A stretch of 64,000 bases of DNA from Marchantia polymorpha subsp. ruderalis (Eukaryota; Streptophyta; Marchantiopsida; Marchantiales; Marchantiaceae): contig AP031354.1 of the NCBI GenBank assembly GCA_037833965.1, positions 31,908,001 to 31,972,000 on the forward strand, given 5' to 3'. Positions 1-10,524 of the stretch are shown here, in pieces. Position 1 is the first letter of the stretch, and every line of letters starts with the position of its first letter. Both the position numbers and the translations under genes were made by a program. The notes under the pieces are model-generated. The model did no database searches. It saw only the letters and a list, made by a program, of their open reading frames with translations, and was not told where the DNA came from.

Positions 1-2886
1 ATCCTCGCTGACCACCTGTTGAGAACATGGTACATTGGGAAATGTCAGCCCATTCTGTAATATGATGGACTTCCACTGTACACCATAATCCATATTCCCG
101 CATAACTTTAACTCCAAACCCTCCAGAACTAACTGCCAGGAGTAGTTGTGCAAGTTATGTGTAAAAGAAATGGCGTACGTACCAAAAGAGTTGAATTTCG
201 AAGAGCGGCCGCGACGATCCCATGATTTTTTACGAGATTTTTAATTTTTCTGAAAGATGCTACCACAGGGATAGGTACTGCGATGGAAAGAAGAACCAAA
301 TAGATGGTCAGGAGCAGAATCACATCGATAAAATCTTTGAGAACAAGAAACCTCTCCAGACTTTACACAAAAAACCGGCATAGACGAGATGAAGGTCAAG
401 AGAAAATGCTGGAAATCTCTTGGACTGTATTATCAAAGTGCAATGACTGTAGATGCCCTAAAGTATCTTCCAGCTAAGTTTCTGGAATGTCCAGTAGTAA
501 GGGAAAAGAAAGACATAAGCAGGAATGTTTGCGGGAGCGATGGCCGAAGATAAAGCTCTCATCCTGATATACTTGAAAATTTTAAAAATATCTGATGAAC
601 ATAATGGCGGTCTTAGTATGTATTCGAATGTGATCAGACGATAAACGAGGTGCCCCAAGAGCAAACAATATCGAAAGGATGTGGCAAACAACAGGCAGCA
701 AATGGCAAGACAGCTACACACGTTGGGGCAACATCAGATAGACGGTTCTTAATGAAGAGGTTTCGGTTTCATTCAACTAGGTTCTTGCTGCCATAACACA
801 CCATTCTAGAGACTACAGACCGACAAGAAGGAAGCCGATCCATTAGCAGAAGATCCACCAAACAAATAGAAAGTGCAACAAGTTTAATGACGTTCGATGT
901 ACAATGTCAAAGATAATGCTCTCTACTGAAGAAAAAGGTTTAGGAGAAAAATATACATACCGAACCCTTCGGGATCCTTCTTCACAAATTTCATGAGATA
1001 GTTATCAGTGGGAAGGTTCTGATCGCTAAAGTAGAATTCAACCTGCCACATAACACCGATTACAGACGATCAGATCAAGCACATAATAAAACGGAGTTGA
1101 CCTAATCCTGATTTTGGATCTAAAACGCAAGGTCTTTTGGTTACAGGTCGATGGTTTCAAAATACTGCTGGTTACCAGTCACGTTGAATCTAAGCACCAG
1201 AAAGAGGTCTTAAGCGTAAATCCGCCTGGGAGAGTGTTCTGTATACTCTCCAAAACAAGTAATCGTCCCCACCACACATTGACAATACAAACTCGGGGCG
1301 CTATCACAAGCTCGCGGAACTGGAGCAGTGTCCTCTGGGTGATGACTAAACACAGAAACGACCAGAGGTAAATTCTTCTCGGAAGGTGATACTGGATGAC
1401 CTAAACGGAAGGACCTAATTGATCAGATAGTCCACGGCGCGATGAAACCACTACAGGCGTGTTTGATCTCGTGTGTGCTGTACAAGTAGACAAAACTGAT
1501 GAGAATTTCGCCCCACGTCTTGCTACACCGTCCGGCAAGCACTTCGGATCCCTGTTAATAAGCACGATACTAGAGAGCAGCGGATGTGGAATTCTACGCC
1601 TGCTCCATACTACCTTTACGAGGTCGGGAATCAGTACCTCGATCGGGACGTCAGAGTGGTTCCAGTCACAAAAAAACTACCCAGTTTTCACTTCAGCGTT
1701 CGTATTTGGACAGTCTAGGTTTCCAGATCTTGGAACACAGGCTTGCAAAACTTCCGCAAAAAGAGATCGCGACAGCTTGACTCCCTCCCTGATCCCAGAT
1801 CCACGACATCCACATCAATTGCCGCGCAGATTATATGAAGGTCATCTAACCACAGATCACGACAAAAGCCTTGGAAGTGCTCAAGGCGGTGGTGGGCAGT
1901 CTCATCCTGGTCACAAACTTTGCCCCGATCGCTTCCAAAAGCACTTCGACAATCTGAATTGTGAACTTATGATCCATCTGCTCCTCCTCAGTCGAAATCA
2001 TGGACACTTCCAACTACTGTGCTAACTCGGAACTTCAGATTGCACACCTGCTCTGTCCGACTAGCATGCCCAGCTACAGCTCGATTCCGAGCGGATTGTG
2101 GCCCTCCGAAAGGCTTCCAGAAGTGCTTGCGGCACGGGTTTCAGATGTTCTTCGGCGTGGGGACCGCAGTCAGTCTGGTGGATAGTTCGTGGGATGCAAA
2201 TTCCTAATTTCAATTTGGAGAACTTCAATGCAAATCGAAAAGAAAATGAACAGGTGGAAGGCACAGACCTGCTTCACGATCTTCGCCTTCAGCTCCTCGT
2301 TAACCATGGGCTTGACGGTGGGAGGGGCAGATAAAATTGTCTGTGGTGGGGGTGGGAAGGAGTCCTGGACCAAAAACGCATCAACAGCCTCGGGGCCAAG
2401 AGCGGGAGGCGTGCCGGACGGAACCACCGGGGGCATACCGGCGACCATGACGGGCATCGGATCAAATTGCGTGGGTGAAACAAGAGGGGGGTAGTGCACC
2501 GGAAGAACTCCGGGTGAAGTTTGCTGCAATAAAGCCACAGGGATCAAACCGGGAATAAACCCTGCAACTGAAGTCGTGGGACTGATGATGCCCTTAGGGA
2601 CGAACTCGGGCGCCTTCGCGTTCAATTTGCTCGCAGATAACGATCGGCTTAACGTCTCCGAAGAAAACTCCTGATCCGCGCCAGAATTGGACACATCGCT
2701 CTTCCCAGACGACGACGATGAAGAGCTCGATGAAGATCCACCGGTTGTCGATGAAGAAACCTTTATCACACCCATAGCCGAAGCCAGAGTCGCAACTGAT
2801 GCAGTAGCGGGCACGGACGGGCTGGGATCCGTGACAACTACTGCAGCCGCCGCAGCGGTGGAGGAGGAGGAGGGGGCGGGGGCCAT
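1..2886 (-). CDS. LARP6: La-related protein 6 (LARP6, PAM2-bearing class), 5' part
   Basis: RNA-binding protein of the La-related family; the 3' part lies beyond the left edge. Exons in transcript order are 2886-2269, 1042-961, 277-183 and 15-1, all with GT-AG introns and consistent phase. The ATG at 2886 has a strong GCCATGG context. Residues 1-80 are low-complexity, rich in Ala and Ser with a run of ten Ser. Residues 83-98 carry a PAM2 motif (core LNAKAPEFVP), known in plant LARP6b/c to bind the MLLE domain of poly(A)-binding protein. The La motif starts near residue 192 (NEELKAKIVKQ) and continues through VEFYFSDQNLPTDNY in exon 2, VPIPVVASFRKIKNLV in exon 3 and VVSED in exon 4. The RRM and C-terminal LSA region must be outside the window. 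Intron 1 is about 1.2 kb. The alternative in-frame start 198 nt upstream is less likely because that extension resembles translated leader. Confidence 0.93.
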
Positions 2887-3250
2887 GGCCGCAAGGCTCC
2901 TACAACCACTGCAAGTGCACCGCCATGGCCTCTGTGTATCGGGCGACGAGGAAGCGGCCAAACTCCTCTCTCGCTCGTCGACGCTCGTCGACGCTCGCTT
3001 CTCCTTCTGAAAGCGCAGTGCGTCTTCGCGTTTCAGTGCTTCTCTCGGAGTTTGGACCAGACCCTTGCTGCTGTCTTTCTTCACCCGTGCACTGCCGCGG
3101 GTACAGCACGGGCGTTACCTCCGTTCGCACACTCCAGAGCTCGCCTGCGCGCTACTGATTCGCCGAATGCCCTCCCCCATCCCTCCTCCTCCTTCGTCCC
3201 TCCCTCTCGCCTCCTCGGCTCGGCTCGGGCACTGCCCCCCTCCTCCCCCG

Positions 3251-3280
3251 CCTGCCTGCCTGCCTGCCTGCCTTCCTTCC
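3251..3280. repeat. CCTG/CTTC tetranucleotide run
   Basis: Five CCTG units followed by CCTT units in the pyrimidine-rich region upstream of LARP6. It is a typical microsatellite. Confidence 0.9.
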
Positions 3281-4870
3281 TACTACGCTACTGAGCTCCT
3301 GCCCTCCCCCCCCCGCCCTCCTCCTTCTCTTCTTCTGCCCTCCTGCGCCTCCTCCTCCTCCTCCTCCTCCTTCTTCGTCTTGTCGACTGGAACTCTGGCA
3401 GGGATATCTGCCCTCGCCTCGCCTCTCCTCTTGCCCGCGGGGCCTCTAAAAACCACTAGTTTATTATTCCCCGCCCCACGACACGGCACTCCGTTTTGCT
3501 GCCAGTTCCTGCGATTAGCCCTCGCCTGGCGCCCTAAGCGCGCTCGCTTAGCGCTCCCGCTCCCGCTCCCTTGGCCGCATTCGCCCCCCCGCCGCACGCC
3601 CCGCGTCCTCGCCTGACCTGCTGCCGGAGGCCCCCCTCTACCGGCGCCCGCAACGGCTGCCCCACTGTGCCGCTCGCTCGCGAGATGCTGCGAGCTTAAG
3701 AGAGCCTAATGGACCGCATTAGCTAATGCGGTCCCGCTGCCGGAAGTGCTCGCCCCCGCCCCGTCCCGTCCCCCGCCCCCCGCGCCCCGCTGCAACAGTA
3801 AATCCGGTTCCGCCCGACGCGGCCAGGCCAGATGCTTGTTTGGCACATTTGATGTTCCAACGTCACGTATTCTCCTGATCGGTGCGTGCCCTAATCCCGC
3901 TCCTCTTTCCCAGACGATTGTCGTCGCCCTAGTCATTCATCATTCCTCCTCATTCATGCCATGACACTCCCCTCCCATAATCATTCGTTCATTCGCTCCC
4001 TCGCTCCCCCTTCCCCCCTCCTCGCCCCTACCGCTACCACGCTACCGCGCTACTGCGGGCACCACCGCGTTCCTGGGGTTAGTTGGGCGGTCTTTGCGTT
4101 TTTCAGGAAAGAAGTTCACGGCGGCGACTGGCACAGTCTCTTCCGTCGCAGCCGACGTGGCGGGCGGACGTCGAGGCCATACGATCACTGCCCCTGGGCG
4201 GGGCCTTAACCGGACATCGAGCGGAAGAGGGCGGGGAGATGAGGTGGCATGCGATGTCGTCCGACGTGGATGGCATGGGCCATGGGCCATGAGAGGGCAT
4301 CATGGCCATGAGCCTCGTCTACGTGCCCACCTCCGGTGAGAGTCTGTCAGCCAGCAATGGATCCATCCATCCATCCATTCGTTCTTATGAACTTCCCCCC
4401 TCACACTCCCGCTCCCGCCGTCTGTCCGTGCTGGAGGCCAACTCTGACTCTCGCTCGAGTCATGACGTGACGAAAATCACGCAGTTTTCGTGAGGCCCAA
4501 CTCGGCTGTACTATCGTACTGCCACTCTGTCAAACATGTCATCAGCAGCAGCGGCAGCAAGCAAGCAAGCAATCCTCGACGAGGGAGGGAGAGGGGGGTA
4601 ATGAAGACTCGTGAGAATAACCTAACCTCGGGCGCATGGCAGGGAGGGATTCATGAGTTTCACGAATCACGATTACGAGCGGAAGACGAAACCCGTCATT
4701 CGTGGCATGCGCGGTGAGTGTACCGGAGAACAAAGTTGGGTCAGGGTGAGTTGGAAATGAGGACTATCCGCGGGGGAGGAACAGCTCGGAGCCCCTGGGT
4801 CCAGGTCACCCTGCGGGGCATTCATGCCTATCCTCCAACAAAGGATATAAAATGGACGAACTTAAGACAC

Positions 4871-4878
4871 TGACGTCA
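4871..4878. promoter_or_regulatory. TGACGTCA palindrome (bZIP/CRE-type site)
   Basis: Perfect TGACGTCA, the consensus for bZIP dimers of the TGA/CREB type. It sits 19 bp past a TATAAAAT box at 4845-4852. No transcript start is demonstrated, so its role is inference. Confidence 0.3.
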
Positions 4879-5611
4879 GCTTGAATGTTGCACTCAAAGC
4901 GTCATTGGATGGGGATCTCGGACCATGACCGGAATAGGAAAGCTCTGGCAAGTCACCTCCATGCCAATTTCGACATGTGGGGTCATTCGGCCTATTGCCG
5001 TCGCGGCGACTGACTTACCTTGTCCGCTTTTTCATCCAGCCCCCGACTCGGAATCTTCTTGTGGATCACTAACGAACTCCACTGACCTTCGCACTCATGA
5101 CTCTTGTCCTCGGACAGACGCATCGCTCGTCAAGCCTACGCTACGCTGCTCCAGATTCCCCGTCCAACAATTCCTCCAATGCTAGGTCTAGGCTCTGCTG
5201 CTGCACCAGCTTTCCGGCATGTGCAGTATGCCCTAACCCTCCACAAGTGCCCGGGCCCTCTCGAGCGCTCGACATTTGGACCCCGCCCGCTACGCGGATC
5301 CTGATTAAGCCTAAGTCCGCTCTTAAACCGTCTCTCTCATCGCGCTTAAGCTCGAGCCGGCTCTTGCTTACGGGCCCCGGCCGAGGTAGAGTTTCGGTGA
5401 CACGAGGTAGCGTGACTCCTCAAGGCGCTCGAGTAGGACCGTCGCAATGTGCGACGTACCCTAACGCCCGAGCGGTCGTGGCCGGCCGGGGCTTCACTGT
5501 GTTCGATCTCGGATATCTCGACCGATGTTCGGCTTTCGCTATCAAACGCGAATCGTCCACATTGCACAAATTTGCCGACCGCATCTGGGTCGAGCTGGGC
5601 AGATCCCAGTA

Positions 5612-5710
5612 GGGACAAAGACAGGGACCGTCTCCTAGGACCGGGACCGGGACCTGAGACCGGGACCGTGACAGGGACGAGGACTGGGACTGGGACTGGG
5701 ACTGGGACGG
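5612..5710 (+). repeat. GGGAC(C/T) hexamer minisatellite
   Basis: About 100 bp made of imperfect hexamers of the form GGGACC then GGGACT, becoming regular at 5680-5708. The G-runs recur every six bases, so a G-quadruplex on the plus strand is possible. It lies in the LARP6-centrin intergenic region. Confidence 0.8.
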
Positions 5711-7278
5711 CTGCTTACGTCTCGGACCGATGATGATGACCAAGACAAAATTCGACAAAATTGGCAGCACTGACAAATCATGGCTTCCGATCGAGGAGAG
5801 AGGAATTGATTGTACTATAGTCTTTCTTTTCGACAACAATGTTCATGATCTGAGTCTGGGTCTAGAGAGACTACTAAACTCCCATCGCTTTTCCCCATCG
5901 TCTCTGCTGCATCTCTCCACTCTCATCATCTTCAGTTCAACATCACTCACTCGGTGACGGTGACGCTGTGTTTGTGTTTGTGTGTATGTGTGTTTATGTT
6001 TATGTGCTCGTAAATCGCCCGATTCACGAAGGTACGTCCTTCATAATCAGCTCTACGAGCGTCGAGAGCATTAGGTCTGGGAATTCCGAATCAACCACGA
6101 AAGGGACCCGACAATCTAAAGACACGTACGTACGTGTGTTGCATAATCTGCCCGGCTGCTGAACACTACCCCGTTCCTCCATTCTTTCGGGCCGAACTTT
6201 CCTATCGACGCCATGGATCCTCTGTACGCCGTCGGATCGAATCGCTCTCCTCACTCTGAGAATAAAGCAGCCAGCTCCGCCTTCGACACCCCCGCACTCA
6301 TCACACTTTGACGGTCGGGGGATCGGATTCAGAGTTCACAACCCTACGCACGCACGATCATGCGTCGGCCCCCGCTGTCTACATGTTGTACGGGAGGAAA
6401 CTGCTCGGAGCTGCTTTTCGAGGATAGGACTGCACTTTGTCGCACCGTACCCGTGCATCGCTTTAGGCTTCAATTGTGTCGAAAGATGCGAAGCAAGCCG
6501 GCAGAGTTCGTGGCTCGGCGAATACGACGGGGTTTCTTACGAGGGCGGGCTTCGCACAGAAGCCCGCTTCTGATTGCGTGGTGGTCTCATGCGGCGAAGG
6601 GGACCACGCCCGTCGCAGATTTCACATGCGAAGAATTACAACCGAGTCTAGAGGAGCTAGAATCGACGTCGTCGGGTCTGTGAGAGGACAGGACAGAGCA
6701 GTTCGTCTCTCTCGAGTCTCTCGAATTCGACTTCCTCGATCGATCGAGAGCCCAATCCTTGGCAACATGATTCTTCGGCACGCAGAATATTCGGACAATG
6801 TACGCACGATACAGCGTCCAAAAGCGGCATGGAGCGCGTCGTCCTGCCGGAAGTTTCTGCATTTACGGCGCCTCGTCCCACCGCAAGCTACAGAACGAAG
6901 GAACGGGGATCAATTTCCGAGCCGAGAAAGCCACGCCGAGAAGGCAGAGTCGTAGCGCATCCAGCGTCTCGCTGGCGGTCACAGTCGACGGCCGGACGGA
7001 CGAGGCAAATTAAGCAGGTGTCGCTGGACTCGAGATCCTCGATGGAGGTCCTCGACCATATCTGCTTCTCGTCGAGCATTCCGCTCGAAGGGAGGAATAT
7101 GCTTCGGATTCCGCCCTGGCACAGCCCCGACGCGAGCAGCAGGAGCAGGAGCAGCAGAAGGGCCTAGCCAGCTAGGCGCGGCCTCGTCCCGCAACAGGAC
7201 TCGGGCGTGGTAGGCAGGTGCGAATTTAGCTTTCGTGGACCTACCCTGTCCCCGAGCGGATCTCCTTTAGACGCACGC

Positions 7279-7286
7279 TATATAAG
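7279..7286 (+). promoter_or_regulatory. Candidate TATA box for centrin
   Basis: TATATAAG about 410 bp before the centrin ATG would give a leader of roughly 385 nt. It is the best TATA match close to the gene on the plus strand. No other core-promoter element was recognised. Confidence 0.4.
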
Positions 7287-7698
7287 CTGTCCCTGTTGGG
7301 AGGAGGAGGCCCCTGCTGCAGCTCTCAGCACAAGCTACGCAGAATGCGACAAGCCCAGCCAGCCTTCGATCCTGAGGGGCTGGCTGGGCTGGGCTGTGTT
7401 GTGGCTCGAGGGGGAACGAGAACGGTTTTTGTTAGTTAGACCGCAGCTAAACTGAAATGCTCGGAGTTGAAATGGGGCCCCGAGTCAACTCGGACATGGA
7501 TTGCCTCGAGACTCGAAGCCTTTTCTTCGTGGCCCTCGTCCCCCTCCTCGCACATCCTCGTCGCCTCGTCTTGCCTTCCCTCGTCTTGCCAGCCCGCTCG
7601 CCCGCTCGATCGTTCTCGCCCGTCGCTTGCTGGAGCGGGGAGGAGATCGGGAGGAAGGACTACTCGAGGGGCAGAGGAAGAGGTCGATTTGGGGGAGG

Positions 7699-8256
7699 AT
7701 GGCTCGTAAGGACTCGAATCCTCAGAGGCGATGGTCGTTGTCGACGCCGACGTCGCCTCTGTCCAGAGAGGACTCGCAGGTCGGCTACCCGGGCGCTAGC
7801 TCGCGATTGGCACCTTACCATCACCCTCACTCCCACGCGCACCCGCACCCGCACCCGGGATCGTTCTACTCCGCGAGCCCCACTCTGAGGCCGGTGGCCT
7901 GCAGGAAGATACGGAACGACATCAGCGCCGAGGAGAAGCAGGAAATTTGCATGGCCTTTGAGCTTTTTGATTCCCGTAAGATCGGAAAACACAATCTCCG
8001 CGACCTCAAGGTAACAACAACAACTCCCCGAAATTCGTCGGTCCATCTTCTGACGATCTGATCTGGTCTGGTCCACAGTCCAGTCCAGTCCCAGTCCAGT
8101 CCCGTCCAGTCGCAAGTCCTTCTCCTTCCCTCTGACTCTGAGCCCCGGGCCGTAGATTGTCGCCTCGCATTGTACGGAACTCTATCGTGTCCTTTCGGAA
8201 TCCGATCCATTCTCTCCCCCGTCTGCACGATTTTGTTCCGATCTGTGATTCTCGGG

Positions 8257-8326
<70 letters not shown>

Positions 8327-10524
8327 CGCACTGATGCGTCCACCGAGTCAGCGGCACCGTGCTGTCGAGGCGATGGCGACGGGCCTGAGTCCTCATCGAA
8401 TTCGAACCGAACTCGGCCCATCTTCCTTCCCCCGGCATCTGCTTTCACATCAGCGTGTCAACATGTCGCTGTCACGGGATCTGCGAGTGAAAGCTAGCAG
8501 CTTCTTCCGTTCATCATCAGAATGTGCGCAATTTGCAAAACTGTGGCTCCTGCCTGGCAGGGCAGGAGCACTCTTCACGGGTAGAGATCGTATCTCGCTT
8601 CTGGAGAGCTGAATTGTCTACTCGACTGAGATGTGTGTTCAGAACGACGAAACCCAACGAGAAATATTGCCAGGGTTTCGGAAACTTTGCAAGAGATTCG
8701 AAATTCGATCTTGATTTATAGATTTGTTCCCTCACAGCTGCAAGCTGGGGTTTACGTCCCGATGCAATGTTGTTTCTCCATTGATCCACGTTTATCGTCT
8801 AAGAAAGGCCTTAGCCGCCGGACTTGCATGAGTGGACTGACTGAATGTTTGGTATTCGTTTGCACGGACTCTGAGAGGTCCATGGTTCTAGCTCTGGTAG
8901 CCGTCGCTAGCCTTGACACTGCGTTTCTTCTGAACGGAGAATTGTGCAAACGTGGAGAGTGTGAGGTCTGATGAGGCTCAGTTATCCATATACGCATCCT
9001 ACATGTGCCAATTCCTCCAGGTAGCCATGAGAGCTCTGGATTTCCCGGTTAAGAAAGCCGACTGTCGCAAGTTGATGGAGAAGTACTGCAAAGATGGATC
9101 GGATGAGGTTGATAAGGATGAGTTCATGGAGATTCGTATGTAATTTCCACTCGAATCCCTTGGCTGTCTCAAAAGTTGGGAAGTTTCAGTCGACCAAAGA
9201 AGAAAGTCATAAAATCAGGAAAAATGACACAAAAGCTATTTCTGCAATTCACTTCTGAGACCTGCCTGCATGCTTGCATTTGCGTAACATCAAAGAGCTC
9301 GTGGATACTGAATTTTGAGCCAATGGCAGCACAGGTGGCCCACATGGGTTCCACCTCGAAGGCCACTCGAGAAAAAACATCTCCTTTAACGATTTGATGG
9401 CCGAGAAACTTTCTCTGATGCAGTTACAGCTAAGTACCAAGAAAAGGATCCGGATGAGGATCTAGCAAAAGCATTCCGCTTTTTCGATGAAGACAATACT
9501 GGAAAGATCTCGGTACGTTCTCAACTCGTTCGTTGTGACGATGAGAGCGTGCCCACGACATTTTGGTTCCTGAATTCGGTCAAAACTTAAGCTCCTCTTC
9601 TTCACGCCATTAATCATTGTGGTAATAAAATATCTCGGCCGACTGCCTAATAAACTGCTTGTTGCTGTGTGCCATGAAAATTTGCTTCGTAGCTCAAAAA
9701 CCTGAGGAAGATCGCTCGAGACTTGGGGGAGCACATCACGGATGATGAGCTTGCCGCCATGATAGATGAATGTGAAACTCTCTTGACATTCTCCCTTCCT
9801 TGGTTGGATGTTAGATGAGATGATCTATATATATGCCTATGTACCTCCTCTCACCAGCACTTCTCCAATATCGAGACCTCGCTCTCCTTCAAGGGACCTA
9901 GCTAGCGTGGCATGCAGAGACTTTCATTTTGCAGTCACTAACTTTCTGCAATGATCATGTTTTGCATGTTTGACTAGTGACAGTTTAGTTCCACTATCCT
10001 TCGTGTTGTTCCATATGTTGAAGCAAACGTGTATGTATGTTTTTGCAGTTGACAAAGATGGCGATGGCGAAAGTGAGTCCCATCTTCGTACCCCTTCCCC
10101 CACCCCCCAATCCACGATTGACCTTTCCTGTGACCTAATTAGAAGTGAAATCATGCCCGAATGACAACGCAGCTCATTGCTGGAAAGTAATCAGACGCAG
10201 ACCTCACGTCCCGATTTGACCACTCATGATCACTGCATGAATATGAGTTGCGGCAAGTCAAAGTTGCATGAAGTCTCGCTGCAGTAGATGGCTGACGTCG
10301 GGCACGGGGCAGTAGACGACGCTAAGCCCAAGCCCAAGCCCAAGCTCAAGCTCAAGCTCGAGCTCGAGCTCAGCCTTTTGATGATTCCGTCCATAAGCGG
10401 GAAACTAAATCACGGTCGCCTAGTACTTTCGCCCATTCAGCAGATGATCCCCGAGTCCTTGACCCTTGCAGTCAGCGAGACCGAGTTCCTAGGAATCATG
10501 AAGAGAGACGATGCCGACAGTTGA
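7699..10524 (+). CDS. Centrin (EF-hand protein) with N-terminal extension
   Basis: Calcium-binding protein of centrosomes and basal bodies; in bryophytes it is expected in the locomotory apparatus of sperm. Exons are 7699-8010, 9021-9135, 9424-9512, about 9693-9771, 10049-10072 and 10472-10524, giving 223 aa. The ATG lies in a GAGGATGGCT context. Residues 1-75 are an unusual Ser/His/Pro-rich extension with alternating His-Pro near 56-66. The four-EF-hand core begins near residue 80. EF1 (FELFDSRKIGKHNLRDLK) has lost its acidic ligands. EF2 (CKDGSDEVDKDE, 127-138) has Cys at position 1. EF3 (DEDNTGKIS, from 164) has Asn at position 12. EF4 (DKDGDGEISETE, 200-211) is fully canonical. The fifth exon is only 24 nt and encodes most of the EF4 loop. 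Intron 1 carries a 63-bp TC repeat, and intron 5 an AAGCCC/AAGCTC hexamer repeat. The left edge of exon 4 may be off by one base. Confidence 0.93.
8262..8324. repeat. (TC)n microsatellite in centrin intron 1
   Basis: Uninterrupted TC dinucleotide run of 63 bp within the first centrin intron. It is likely length-polymorphic. Confidence 0.97.
10321..10374. repeat. AAGCCC/AAGCTC hexamer repeat in centrin intron 5
   Basis: About nine hexamer units drifting from AAGCCC through AAGCTC to GAGCTC. It reads as Lys-Pro, Lys-Leu, Glu-Leu in one frame. It lies in the intron between the 24-nt exon and the last exon, so it is not thought to be translated. Confidence 0.8.

Larger units (their letters stand above)
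2887..7698. promoter_or_regulatory. Divergent intergenic region between LARP6 and centrin
   Basis: No convincing coding exon lies in this 4.8 kb. The part next to LARP6 (about 2890-3620) is strongly pyrimidine-rich on the plus strand, including a CCTG tetranucleotide run (3251-3280) and a CCT trinucleotide run (about 3348-3372). It is probably LARP6 leader and promoter. Further right are an eight-base TGACGTCA bZIP-type palindrome (4871-4878) and a TATA-like TATAAAAT (4845-4852). Many long open frames here are a by-product of the high GC content. The region presumably holds both promoters. Confidence 0.6.

Noticed and set aside
1459-2025. Plus-strand open frame of 188 codons
   Set aside because: It lies inside LARP6 intron 1 on the opposite strand, shows no domain and has no splice or start support.
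3065-3616. Long plus-strand open frame rich in Pro, Ser and Leu
   Set aside because: Low-complexity translation of the pyrimidine-rich LARP6 upstream region, with overlapping frames open on both strands.
7457-7888. Alternative frame overlapping centrin exon 1
   Set aside because: The other frame gives the centrin core and correct splicing; this one is a shadow caused by high GC.
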